Assembly (NCBI RefSeq): GCF_041262165.1
Contig: NZ_JBGCBY010000017.1
Location: 117,033 to 181,032, forward strand
Origin: Streptacidiphilus sp041262165
GTDB lineage: Bacteria > Actinomycetota > Actinomycetes > Streptomycetales > Streptomycetaceae
Reading direction: 5' to 3'
Length of the DNA stretch: 64,000 nucleotides
A program made the translations under genes and the position numbers. Shown here piece after piece: positions 1-8,301 of the stretch. Position 1 is the stretch's first letter. Every line of letters starts with the position of its first letter. The notes under the pieces were generated by a model. It saw only the letters and a program-made list of their open reading frames with translations. It made no database searches and was not told where the DNA came from.

Positions 1-18
1 GTTGAAGGTCACCCTCAT
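1..18 (-). CDS. 2Fe-2S subunit of molybdenum hydroxylase (5' end only)
   Basis: Only six codons (MRVTFN) lie inside the window. The ATG overlaps the TGA of the FAD-subunit gene as ATGA, the usual arrangement in an actinobacterial xanthine-dehydrogenase-like operon. In that family the next gene is a small (2Fe-2S) electron-transfer subunit whose N-terminus commonly reads MRV-F-VNG. The function is inferred from operon order and this short N-terminus. The rest of the gene, and presumably the large molybdopterin subunit, lie to the left of the window. Confidence 0.5.
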
Positions 19-920
19 GCTGCACTCCTCAGCGACTGCGTGTACTCGGTCCAGGTCCAGGTCAGCGTGCGGCGGGCCATCACCGCGAGCGCGTGGCGGC
101 GGTAGGCCGCGCTGCCGCGCACGTCGTCGATGGGGGATGCGGCAGCGGAGACCAGCTCGCCGAAGCGCTGGATGGCGGCCGGGCCGATCAGTCCGCCGGT
201 CGCCCACAGGTTGCGGTCGGCCAGTTCGTCGGCGAGGAACTGCTCGGCCTCGGTGGCGCGGCGCGGGGTGGGCGCGGCCGAGCCGATGCCGGTGCCGACG
301 GTGCCGTTCTTGGGGTGCAGTGCGAAGCCGAAGGCGCAGACCGCGATGACCATCGCGTTGCGGGTGCCGATCTTCGAGAACTGCTGGGGTCCGTCCGCGA
401 CCGGGATGCGGATCGCGCGGATCAGCTCGTCCGGCTCCAGGGAGTTCCGCTTGACGCCCACGTAGAAGTCGTCGATCGCGATCAGCCGGGTGCCGCGCAC
501 GGAGGCGGCCTCGACGAAGACGTCCTTGCCGGCCGCCAGCAGGGCGGGGTGGGCGTCGCCGGCGGGGGAGGCCCCGCCGAGGTTGCCGCCCACGCTGCCC
601 CGGTTGCGGATCTGCGGGGAGCCGACGGTGTTGCCCGCGATGGAGAGGCCCTGCAGCGGCCCGGAGAGCTCGCTGGTGATCCGGGCGTAGGGGACGGCCG
701 CGCCGAGGCGGATGACCTCGCCCTCCTGGCCCTCGTAGGTGCCGGACTCCCAGTCGGTCAGCTCGGTGATCCGGTTCAGGTCGAGCAGCGCGGTGGGCCG
801 GTGGCGATCGAAGTTGAGCTCGACCATCACGTCCGTACCGCCGGAGATCGGCAGTGCGGACGGGTTCCCGGCTTTTGCCGCGAGTGCCTCGTCCCAGGTG
901 GCGGGCCGCAGGAACTCCAT
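15..920 (-). CDS. FAD-binding subunit of xanthine dehydrogenase/CO-dehydrogenase-type oxidoreductase
   Basis: This 301-residue protein matches the medium (CoxM/XdhB) subunit, which passes electrons from the 2Fe-2S subunit to FAD. FAD-site motifs are visible: GGTDVMVELNF near residues 27-37, then IAGNTVGSPQIRNRGSVGGNL and the following AGDAHPAL segment. Length is normal for the family (about 290-300). The ATG at 920 is preceded on the minus strand by a GAAGGAGACACC ribosome site. It is the first gene of a minus-strand operon, with the 2Fe-2S gene overlapping its stop. Substrate specificity (xanthine or another purine or aldehyde) cannot be read from this subunit; the nearby PucR regulator makes purine catabolism a reasonable guess. 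Confidence 0.88.
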   Translation of the reverse strand: MEFLRPATWDEALAAKAGNPSALPISGGTDVMVELNFDRHRPTALLDLNRITELTDWESGTYEGQEGEVIRLGAAVPYARITSELSGPLQGLSIAGNTVGSPQIRNRGSVGGNLGGASPAGDAHPALLAAGKDVFVEAASVRGTRLIAIDDFYVGVKRNSLEPDELIRAIRIPVADGPQQFSKIGTRNAMVIAVCAFGFALHPKNGTVGTGIGSAAPTPRRATEAEQFLADELADRNLWATGGLIGPAAIQRFGELVSAAASPIDDVRGSAAYRRHALAVMARRTLTWTWTEYTQSLRSAA

Positions 921-1335
921 GCGGTGTCTCCTTCGTCAGATCTCTTGTAGTGCTGTGGAGCGGTGGTCGTCCGAGACGAGTGCTACAGACGAGTGCTACA
1001 GCAGTGGCTGGTGGCGACGCGGAAGGTGATGCGGGGCGGGCGCGTCGACCAGATTCGGTCGTGGCTCTGCGGTGTGTGAGCCAGTACACATTCGCGAGGG
1101 CAGGGAGAGGCAGTCACTGATGCCATGAAGCAGCGACCAGGTGCCCCTCCCCGGCGCTGTACTTTTCTCCAAGCCGAATGGTCGGCTGGCTGTCACCTGC
1201 CGGAGGCCGGGCGTTCACCTGGCTCCGGTGCTCGGCGCGGCGTCCGGGTGCACTGCCCGCGACCGGCGAACCACCCGGAAAGCGACCCGAAAACCGGGAC
1301 GCGGAGCCGCCACCCCCGGGCGTAGTGTCTGGCGG
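921..1335. promoter_or_regulatory. divergent intergenic region with 13-bp tandem repeat
   Basis: This is 415 bp between the molybdenum-hydroxylase operon (minus) and the M3 peptidase (plus); I see no convincing gene. At 976-1001 the 13-mer ACGAGTGCTACAG occurs twice head to tail, about 55 bp upstream of the minus-strand start. A related TGTAGTGCTG lies at 948-957. Such spaced repeats upstream of the operon are candidate regulator sites, possibly for the PucR-type protein encoded at 3485; this is inference. Confidence 0.4.
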
Positions 1336-3357
1336 ATGACGACGCTGAACCCCTTCCTCAGCTCCAGCACCTTGCCGTACGGACTTCCGCCGTTCGGAGA
1401 CCTCCGCGAGGAGCACTATCTACCCGCATTCGAGGCGGGAATGCGCCTGCACCTCGACGAGGTGGCCGCCATCGCGGGCAGCGCGGAGGCGCCGACGTTC
1501 GAGAACACGATCGAGGCACTGGAGCGCGCGGGCGCGGTGCTGCGCCGGGTGTCGCTGGTGTTCTTCAACCAGTCCTCATCCGACACCACGCCGGGCGTGC
1601 AGCGGCTGGAGGCGGAGATCAGCCCCCGGCTGGCAGCGCACGAGGACGCCGTCCACCTGGACGCCGCCCTGTTCGCCCGCGTCGACGCCCTGCACGGGCA
1701 GCGTGAGGAACTGCGCCTCGACGCCGAGTCGCTGCGGCTGCTGGAGCGCTACCACTCCCGCTTCGTCCGGGCCGGGGCGCGGCTCGGCGAGGCCGAGCAG
1801 GCGCGGCTGCGCGAGCTGAACGCGGAGCTCGCGACGGCGTCCACGACGTTCGAGCAGAACATCTTCGCCGACACCCGGGCGGCCGCGCTGATCCTCGACA
1901 GCGCCGAGGAGCTCGCGGGCCTGTCCGAGGACGCGATCGCCGCTGCGGCGGAGAACGGGCGGGCACTCGGTCATGAGGGTAAGTACGTCATCAGCCTGAA
2001 GAACTTCTCGAACCAGTCCGAGCTGGCGTCGCTGGATGATCCCAAGGTTCGCCGCCGGCTGCTCGCTGCCTCGCTGGCCCGGGGAGGGGAGTCCAACGGC
2101 GGGCTCGCCGTTCGGATGGCCGTGCTCCGGGCCGAGCGTGCCGCCCTGCTGGGCTTCCCCAGCCACGCGGCCTACGAGGTCGCCGACCAGACGGCGGGCA
2201 CCACGGAAGCCGTCGAGGGGATGCTGGGACGCCTGGTCGGCCCCGCCGTCGCCAACGCGCTCCGGGAGGCGGAGGCGCTGGCCGCCCAGGCGGGTGTGGA
2301 CGGCATCGAGGCGGCGGACTGGCAGTACTACTCGGAGAAGGTCCGCAAGGCCCGGTTCGACATCGACGGCTCGGTGATGCGTCCGTACCTGGAGCTGGAG
2401 TCAGTACTCAGGGACGGTGCGTTCTTCGCCGCCGGGCAGGTCTACGGCATCAGCTTCGCCGAGCGCCCCGACCTGGTCGCCCACCACCCCGACGCCCGCG
2501 TCTTCGAGGTCACCGACGCCGACGGCAGCCCGCTGGGCCTGTTCGTGGGCGACTTCCACGCCCGCGAGTCCAAGCGCGGCGGAGCCTGGATGAGCGAACT
2601 GGTGCAGCAGTCGCACCTGCTCGGCCAGTTGCCCGTGGTCGTCAACAACCTCAACATCGCCAAGCCCCCGGCGGGCGACCCGGTGCTGCTGACCTGGGAC
2701 GAGGTCAGCACCCTGTTCCACGAGTTCGGCCACGCCCTGCACGGCCTGTTCTCGGACGTCCGCTACCCCCTGGTCTCCGGCACCGAGGTGCCGCGCGACT
2801 TCGTCGAGTACCCCTCGCAGGTCAACGAGATGTGGGCGGACTGGCCCCTGGTCCTGGCCAACTACGCCAGGCACCACGTCACCGGCGAGCCCATGCCGGC
2901 CGAGCTGGTCACCCGGATGAAGCAGGCGGAGTCCTTCGGCCAGGGCTTCCGGACCGTCGAGTACCTCGCCGCCGCCCTGCTCGACTGGGCCTGGCACACC
3001 CTGCCCGCCGGGGCCGAGCCCGGCGACGCCGAGGCGTTCGAGGCCGCGGCCCTGCGGCGGTACGGCCTGGCGCTGGACGCGGTTCCGCCGCGCTACCGCA
3101 CCGGCTACTTCGCCCACATCTTCGCGGGCGGCTACGCGGCCGGCTACTACGGCTACATCTGGTCCGAGGTTCTGGACGCCGACACTGTGGAATGGTTCAA
3201 GGAGAGCGACCGGACGATCCGCGAGAGCGGTGAGATCTTCCGCCGCGAGCTGCTGAGCAGGGGCGGCAGCGTGGACCCACTCGGTGCCTTCGCCGCCTTC
3301 CGGGGCCGGGCGCCGGAGATCGAGCCGCTGCTGGCGCGACGCGGTCTCACCGGCTGA
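1336..3357 (+). CDS. M3 family oligopeptidase (peptidyl-dipeptidase Dcp type)
   Basis: A 673-residue cytoplasmic zinc metallopeptidase that degrades short peptides. The zinc motif HEFGH is at residues 462-466 and the third ligand is Glu491 in EYPSQ, 25 residues downstream, as in thimet oligopeptidase and Dcp. The length matches Dcp (about 680). The frame stays open upstream to 1141, but homologues begin close to MTTLNPFL, so I chose the ATG at 1336; no strong ribosome site precedes it. No signal peptide is present. A GC hairpin at 3363-3403 follows the stop, so it is probably monocistronic. Confidence 0.93.
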   Translation: MTTLNPFLSSSTLPYGLPPFGDLREEHYLPAFEAGMRLHLDEVAAIAGSAEAPTFENTIEALERAGAVLRRVSLVFFNQSSSDTTPGVQRLEAEISPRLAAHEDAVHLDAALFARVDALHGQREELRLDAESLRLLERYHSRFVRAGARLGEAEQARLRELNAELATASTTFEQNIFADTRAAALILDSAEELAGLSEDAIAAAAENGRALGHEGKYVISLKNFSNQSELASLDDPKVRRRLLAASLARGGESNGGLAVRMAVLRAERAALLGFPSHAAYEVADQTAGTTEAVEGMLGRLVGPAVANALREAEALAAQAGVDGIEAADWQYYSEKVRKARFDIDGSVMRPYLELESVLRDGAFFAAGQVYGISFAERPDLVAHHPDARVFEVTDADGSPLGLFVGDFHARESKRGGAWMSELVQQSHLLGQLPVVVNNLNIAKPPAGDPVLLTWDEVSTLFHEFGHALHGLFSDVRYPLVSGTEVPRDFVEYPSQVNEMWADWPLVLANYARHHVTGEPMPAELVTRMKQAESFGQGFRTVEYLAAALLDWAWHTLPAGAEPGDAEAFEAAALRRYGLALDAVPPRYRTGYFAHIFAGGYAAGYYGYIWSEVLDADTVEWFKESDRTIRESGEIFRRELLSRGGSVDPLGAFAAFRGRAPEIEPLLARRGLTG

Positions 3358-3362
3358 GCTGT

Positions 3363-3403
3363 CCGGGAGGCCGGGCTCGACGGTGCCCCGCCCGGCCTCC
3401 CGG
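3363..3403 (+). terminator. hairpin terminator after the M3 peptidase gene
   Basis: A perfect 14-bp inverted repeat (CCGGGAGGCCGGGC with its complement) around a 13-nt loop starts 6 nt after the stop codon. There is no T-run, as is usual in actinomycetes. Confidence 0.7.
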
Positions 3404-3484
3404 GAGTTGCCGCTCGGCAGGCCCGGTCGGGTAACGTGCGGCAACACCCGCGCCACACTCGGCCACATAGACGGAGGTACCACC

Positions 3485-5053
3485 GTGCGGATCGGAGCCC
3501 TGCTCGCGCCAGCCGCACCCCGTCTGCGGCTGCTCGCCGGGCGTGAGGAGCTCGACCGGGTGGTCTCCGGCGTCATGACGACCGACCTGCACGACCCCGG
3601 CCGCTACCTGCAGGGCGGCGAGCTGGTGCTCACCGGCATGCTGTGGCGCTCCACGGCGGAGGACTCCGAGCGCTTTGTCCGTGGTCTGGCCGCAGCCGGG
3701 GCCGTGGGTCTGGCGGCGGGCGAGGCCGAGGTCGGACCGGTCCCCGAGGACCTGGTCGCCGCCTGCGAGCGGCACCGGATGCCGCTGTTCGCGGTCCCCG
3801 AGGACGTGGCGTTCGCGCAGCTCACCGAGTACGTGGTGCGCCAGGTGTCGGCCGACCGGGCGGCCGATCTGTCCGCGCTGGTGGAGCGGCACCGGGTGCT
3901 GGTGACGGCGAGCGGCGGCGCCGGTCTCGACGCCGTCCTGGAACTCCTCGGCGGCGACCTCGACCTCGACTGCTGGGTGCTCACCCCCAGCGGCCGGGTC
4001 GTCGCCGGACCACCCGGCCGGCTCAACCCCGCCGAACGTGAACAGCTCGTCCGCGCCCACCTGGACGGCCAGCGCCGCCGCTCGGGCCCGTCCGTGCGGG
4101 TCCGGGTCGGCGGCCGGCCGTTCTCGGTGCTGCCGGTCGCCGCCGAGGGCACGAGCCTGCTCTCCCAGTGGCTGCTCGCGGTCGAGGGGGACGTCACCGA
4201 GTGGACCCAGAAGCGGCAGCAGCTCGCTGAGAACCTGGCCCGGCTCGCCGGAGCCGAACGCGAGCGCCGCGACGAGAGCCGCAAGCTGCGCAGCCGCCTC
4301 GCCGACGAGGTGATCACGCTGCTGCAACGGGACGCCCCGCCGGAGGAGCTGAGCCGCGCCCTGGAAGCCTCGCTGGCGATGGCGCAGGGCGACGACAGCG
4401 CCCCGGAGGCATGGGTCGTGGTGTCCGCCGAGGGCGTCGGCCTGCCCGACGGAACCGTACGCGCGGCCCTGGTCGAGGCGCTGACCGGCGCGGACGACCG
4501 GGCGCTGGTCGGCGGCGGCGGGACCGGCGCGATCCTGCTGGTGCCGCAGGCGGAGGACGGAGAGCCGATGGCGGAGCGGCTGCGGGCGCTCCTCGCCCCG
4601 CTGGAGGCCGGGCTCGGCGCCGAGGGCCGCCTCACGCTGGGCGCGAGCGCCCCCGCAGGCTCGGCCGGCGGGCTGCGCGGCGCGCTGGAGGAGGCCCGGC
4701 ACGCACGCCGGATCGCCGCCGCCCGGGTCGGCCGGATCTGCGTCAGCGGCCCGGAGGAACTGGCCTCGCACGTGCTGCTGCTCGCCGCCGTGCCGGACGA
4801 GGTGCGCCGGGCCTTCCGCAGCCGGCTGCTGGACCGGGTCGTCGGCTACGACCTGGAACACCAGGCCGACCTGGTCCGCACCCTGGAGGCGTTCCTGCGC
4901 TACGACGGCTCCTGGACCCGCTGCGCGGCCGCGCTGCACGTGCACGTGAACACGCTGCGGTACCGGATCGGCCGGATCGAGGAGCTGACCGGGCGCGACC
5001 TGTCCAAGCTGGAGGACCGGGTCGACTTCTACCTGGCGCTCGAACTCTCCTGA
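3485..5053 (+). CDS. PucR family transcriptional regulator
   Basis: A 522-residue regulator. The N-terminus (about 1-125) is the PucR ligand-sensing domain (VRIGALLAP...DLHDPGRYLQGGELVLTG). The C-terminus carries the PucR helix-turn-helix (TRCAAALHVHVNTLRYRIGRIEELTGRDL, about residues 475-505). PucR in Bacillus activates purine catabolism, and actinomycete relatives sit beside xanthine dehydrogenase, urate or allantoin genes. The GTG at 3485 is chosen because GGAGGT lies 6 nt upstream (3473-3478); the frame is open further upstream but without a ribosome site. A role controlling the hydroxylase operon at 15-920 is inference from proximity. Confidence 0.9.
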   Translation: MRIGALLAPAAPRLRLLAGREELDRVVSGVMTTDLHDPGRYLQGGELVLTGMLWRSTAEDSERFVRGLAAAGAVGLAAGEAEVGPVPEDLVAACERHRMPLFAVPEDVAFAQLTEYVVRQVSADRAADLSALVERHRVLVTASGGAGLDAVLELLGGDLDLDCWVLTPSGRVVAGPPGRLNPAEREQLVRAHLDGQRRRSGPSVRVRVGGRPFSVLPVAAEGTSLLSQWLLAVEGDVTEWTQKRQQLAENLARLAGAERERRDESRKLRSRLADEVITLLQRDAPPEELSRALEASLAMAQGDDSAPEAWVVVSAEGVGLPDGTVRAALVEALTGADDRALVGGGGTGAILLVPQAEDGEPMAERLRALLAPLEAGLGAEGRLTLGASAPAGSAGGLRGALEEARHARRIAAARVGRICVSGPEELASHVLLLAAVPDEVRRAFRSRLLDRVVGYDLEHQADLVRTLEAFLRYDGSWTRCAAALHVHVNTLRYRIGRIEELTGRDLSKLEDRVDFYLALELS

Positions 5054-5149
5054 CGCGGCCGCCGCGTCGTCGGAGATCGCTTCTCACTGCCAAAACGAGG
5101 CAGGATGGCAGCAGCCACCCGAAGACCCTGGTGAAGGATCGGAACAGAC

Positions 5150-6229
5150 GTGAGCGGTGCGTACACACGGACGAGCGGCCGGCGGGCGACCCGGCGACGG
5201 GACGGCGCTCCGCGCCCGGGGCTGCTCCGCCTGCCGACCGTCGGCATCGACATCGGCGGCACGAAGATCGCCGCCGGGGTGGTCGACGGCGAGGGCCACA
5301 TCCTGGAGCAGCTGCGCACCGAGACCCCGCACAAGAGCAAGAGCCCGAAGGTGGTCGAGGACACCATCACCGAACTGGTACTGGACCTGGCGGACCGTCA
5401 TGACGTGCACGCCGTGGGCATCGGCGCGGCCGGCTTCGTGGACGCCGACCGCTCGCGGGTCCTCTTCGCCCCGCACCTGTCCTGGCGCAACGAGCCGCTC
5501 CGGGACGCGTTGAGCTCCAGGCTGCGCCTGCCCGTCGTGGTCGAGAACGACGCCAACGCCGCCGCCTGGGCCGAGTGGCGCTTCGGCGCGGGTGCGGGCA
5601 CCGACCACCTGGTCATGGTGAACCTCGGCACGGGCATCGGCGGCGCCATCGTCCGCGACGGCTGGCTGGAGCGCGGACGCCACGGCATGGCGGGCGAGTT
5701 CGGCCATATGACGGTCGTGCCTGGCGGACACCGCTGCCCGTGCGGCAACCGCGGCTGCTGGGAGCAGTACTCCTCGGGCAACGCCCTGGTCCGGGAGGCC
5801 CGCGAGCTGGCCGCCGCCGAGTCGCCGGTGGCACAGCCGCTGCTGGACCGGGTCTTCGGCGATGTCAGCGCGATCACCGGGCCGCTGGTCACCGAGGCCG
5901 CGCAGCAGGGCGACGCCGTCGCGATCGAGCTGCTGCAGGAGATCGGTCACTGGCTCGGCCTGGGTATCGCCAACCTGGCCGCCGCACTGGATCCCGGACG
6001 GTTCGTCATCGGCGGCGGGGTCTCCGCCGCCGGCGAACTGCTGCTCGGCCCGGCCCGGGAGGCGTTCCGCCGCAACCTCACCGGGCGCGGCTTCCGCCCC
6101 GAGGCGGACATCGTGCTCGCCCAACTCGGCAACGACGCCGGTCTCGTCGGCGCGGCCGACCTGGCCCGGCAGGTGGCGCGGCGGTTCCGCACCGTCAAGC
6201 GCAGCCGGGTGGAGCGGCCCCGCCGCTGA
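5150..6229 (+). CDS. ROK family sugar kinase (glucokinase-like)
   Basis: This 359-residue ROK kinase phosphorylates a hexose, probably glucose, with ATP. The phosphate-1 motif GIDIGGTK is at 32-39. A VENDANAAAWAE segment and the ROK zinc site CPCGNRGC (Cys196, Cys198, Cys203) followed by WEQY are intact, as is the adenosine segment VIGGGVS. It resembles the Streptomyces GlkA type, which also mediates carbon catabolite repression, but carries about 30 extra basic residues at the N-terminus from the GTG at 5150. AAGGA sits 11 nt upstream of that GTG. It could be a paralogue rather than the main glucokinase. Confidence 0.88.
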   Translation: MSGAYTRTSGRRATRRRDGAPRPGLLRLPTVGIDIGGTKIAAGVVDGEGHILEQLRTETPHKSKSPKVVEDTITELVLDLADRHDVHAVGIGAAGFVDADRSRVLFAPHLSWRNEPLRDALSSRLRLPVVVENDANAAAWAEWRFGAGAGTDHLVMVNLGTGIGGAIVRDGWLERGRHGMAGEFGHMTVVPGGHRCPCGNRGCWEQYSSGNALVREARELAAAESPVAQPLLDRVFGDVSAITGPLVTEAAQQGDAVAIELLQEIGHWLGLGIANLAAALDPGRFVIGGGVSAAGELLLGPAREAFRRNLTGRGFRPEADIVLAQLGNDAGLVGAADLARQVARRFRTVKRSRVERPRR

Positions 6230-6286
6230 CGGCCTGCGCCCGTGGCACGCGGTGCCTCCGGAAAGTGAGCAGGTTTTTGCACCGGT

Positions 6287-6313
6287 GAAACGCTGACGCA
6301 ACGTCAGGGCAAC
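6287..6313 (+). promoter_or_regulatory. candidate GlnR box upstream of the ammonium transporter gene
   Basis: Three pentamers, GAAAC, GCAAC and GCAAC, recur with exact 11-bp periodicity (starts 6287, 6298, 6309), each separated by 6 nt. GlnR sites in Streptomyces consist of GTNAC/GAAAC pentamers with 6-nt spacers, and amtB is a classical GlnR target. The match is partial, so this is a candidate only. Confidence 0.4.
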
Positions 6314-6401
6314 GGCGGGGCTCGACCTTCCGGTTGGATGCGCGCGGCTCCGCCGCGTCGCGCAAGGCACGCTCTCGACCTCCGACGGGAGGCACCGCGC
6401 A

Positions 6402-7823
6402 GTGATTCCCTATCCAAGTTGGCTCAACTCAGGCGACAACACGTGGCAGTTGGTGGCCGCGACACTGGTCGGACTGATGAGCATTCCCGGTATCGCGATC
6501 CTCTACGGCGGCCTGGTACAACGCAAGTGGGCCGTCAACACCATGCTCATGGCGTTCAGCGCATTCTCCATCGTCCTGGTCGCCTGGGTGCTCTACGAGT
6601 TCAAGATGAGCTTCGGCCAGCCGCTGCACCTCGGCCCCGGCATCCTGCACTCCGCGGTAGGCAAGCCCGGCCCCATCACCAGCGCCGCCGCCGAGACCAG
6701 CAAGGCGAACATTCCTCTGGTCAGCGGCCTGGGCCTGATGCCGGACTTCCGCTTCCCCCAGTCGACCCTCGCCTACTTCCAGTTCGCCTTCGCGGCGATC
6801 ACCCCGCTGCTCTTCCTCGGCAGCGTCATCGGCCGGATGAACTTCAAGGCCTGGCTGCTGTTCGTGCTGCTCTGGTCCGGCCTGGTCTACTCGGTCAACG
6901 CCTTCCTGCTCTGGGGCGGCGGCTGGTGGGCGCAGATGGGCGCGCTGGACTACTCCGGCGGCTACGTCATCCACCTCGCCGCCGGGACCTCCGGCTTCGT
7001 CGCGGCGGCCGTCGTCGGGCCCCGGCTCGCCCGCGACCGGGCCCGGGCCGTTCCCAACAACCTGCCGCTGGTGGCCTGCGGCGCGGGCTTCCTGTGGCTC
7101 GGCTGGAACGGCTTCAACGGCGGCGACATGTACTTCGGCGGCCAGAACGCGGCCGCCGCCGTCCTCAACACCAACCTGGCCACCGCCGTCGCGCTGCTGA
7201 CCTGGGTGCTGCTGGACATGTTCCTCGGCGCCCAGCGCAAGCCCACCTTCCTCGGTGCGGTCAACGGCATGATCGTCGGCCTGGTCGCGATCACCCCGGC
7301 GGCGGGCTTCGTCACCGGCGTCGGCGCCATCCTGATCGGCCTGATCGCCTCCGTCCTGGTATGGCTGTCCTGGAACAAGCTCGCCAAGCTGAAGTTCATG
7401 AGCAGGGTGGACGACGCCCTCGGCGTGGTCCACACGCACGGTGTCGCCGGCCTGGTGGGCGGCCTGCTGGTCGGCCTGTTCGCCGACCCGGCCATGGCGA
7501 TCTACTACAACAAGGACGGCAGTGTCGTCTCCGTCGCCGGACTCTTCCACGGCCACGCCAAACAGCTCGCACTGCAGGCGGGCGCGGCCGGGACGATCAT
7601 CGTCTGGGACGGTCTGATGACCTTCCTCATCCTGCGGCTCATCGGACTGTTCATCAAACTCCGCTCCCCGGACGAGGTCCTGGAACTGGGCGACCTCGCA
7701 GTCCATGACGAGGAGGCCTACCCGAGCGAGGAGGGGCTCGCTGCGGTCGGTGTCGGCAGCAGCCCGCCCCCGGCGGTCGAGGCTGCTCCGGCGAAGAGCG
7801 CCGAACCCGCCGCCGAGCCGTGA
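6402..7823 (+). CDS. amtB: ammonium transporter (Amt/MEP/Rh family)
   Basis: A 473-residue inner-membrane ammonium channel with eleven predicted membrane segments starting at WQLVAATLVGLM. The two pore histidines are conserved: His191 in GGYVIHLAAG and His346 in VVHTHGVAGLVGG. A GTG start at 6402 is preceded by GGGAGGC. Compared with E. coli AmtB it has a longer loop near residues 75-110 and an alanine/proline-rich cytoplasmic tail of about 50 residues. The stop overlaps the PII gene start as GTGA, so channel and signal protein are made together. A hydrophobic start and no obvious cleavage motif suggest an uncleaved N-terminus. Confidence 0.93.
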   Translation: MIPYPSWLNSGDNTWQLVAATLVGLMSIPGIAILYGGLVQRKWAVNTMLMAFSAFSIVLVAWVLYEFKMSFGQPLHLGPGILHSAVGKPGPITSAAAETSKANIPLVSGLGLMPDFRFPQSTLAYFQFAFAAITPLLFLGSVIGRMNFKAWLLFVLLWSGLVYSVNAFLLWGGGWWAQMGALDYSGGYVIHLAAGTSGFVAAAVVGPRLARDRARAVPNNLPLVACGAGFLWLGWNGFNGGDMYFGGQNAAAAVLNTNLATAVALLTWVLLDMFLGAQRKPTFLGAVNGMIVGLVAITPAAGFVTGVGAILIGLIASVLVWLSWNKLAKLKFMSRVDDALGVVHTHGVAGLVGGLLVGLFADPAMAIYYNKDGSVVSVAGLFHGHAKQLALQAGAAGTIIVWDGLMTFLILRLIGLFIKLRSPDEVLELGDLAVHDEEAYPSEEGLAAVGVGSSPPPAVEAAPAKSAEPAAEP

Positions 7824-8149
7824 AACTGATCACGGCGGTGCTCCCCATCGCCGGGTTCGAGCAGGTGCGCGAGGCGCTGCGCACGCTCGGCATCCCTGGC
7901 GTCACCGTCAGCTCGGTGTTCGCCCGGGTCAGCCGTACCCCCCGGTTCGAGGTGTACCGGGGTGTGCGACGGCAGGTGGAGCTCCACCCCGCGGTCCGGA
8001 TGGACATCGTCGCCTCGGACGCCGACGCGGCGGACGTGGTGCAGGTCATCACGGTCGCCGGCGGCGGCCGTGGCGGCTCGGTGTGGGTCCAGCCGGTGGA
8101 GCAGCTGGTCCGCATTCGCACCCGCGAGCGCGGAGAGGCCGCGCTGTAG
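7820..8149 (+). CDS. atypical PII (GlnB/GlnK) family signal protein
   Basis: This 109-residue protein aligns over the full length with PII: MKLITAVLP at the start, EVYRG at 44-48, and VEQLVRIRTRERGEAAL at the end. PII trimers sense ATP/ADP and 2-oxoglutarate and block Amt channels. Three features depart from the canonical family. The modified T-loop tyrosine (Tyr51) is Arg51 (RGVRRQV). The T-loop glutamine region GRQKG is replaced by ARVSRTPR. The B-loop is about three residues short (VAGGGRGGSVWV). Tyr46 is kept. Translational coupling to amtB supports a role at this channel, but uridylylation or adenylylation control should be lost. Confidence 0.85.
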   Translation: MKLITAVLPIAGFEQVREALRTLGIPGVTVSSVFARVSRTPRFEVYRGVRRQVELHPAVRMDIVASDADAADVVQVITVAGGGRGGSVWVQPVEQLVRIRTRERGEAAL

Positions 8150-8172
8150 TGGTGCGCTCCTCCGTACGCGAC

Positions 8173-8209
8173 GAGGCCCGCACCCCCTGCCATCGGGGGT
8201 GCGGGCCTC
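8173..8209 (+). terminator. strong hairpin terminator after amtB-PII
   Basis: A perfect 14-15 bp stem (GAGGCCCGCACCCC and complement) with a 7-9 nt loop begins 24 nt after the PII stop codon. Confidence 0.8.
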
Positions 8210-8274
8210 GCCGGTGCTGTTGCTGGCGGCTGCCGTTGGTCACGCGGGCTGCTGTCGCTCGCTGGTGCGGGTGC

Positions 8275-8301
8275 CTAGGAGGGTGCTGAAGATCTAGGCC
8301 G
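8275..8301. repeat. solitary copy of the 27-bp arm of the 57-kb inverted-repeat element
   Basis: All 27 bases equal the left arm at 57268-57294 (begins CTAGGAGGGTGCTG, ends TAGGCCG). No inverted partner or inner core lies nearby. The copy overlaps the 3' end of the PAP2 gene, whose TAG stop (8296-8294) is formed by the repeat. Confidence 0.85.
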
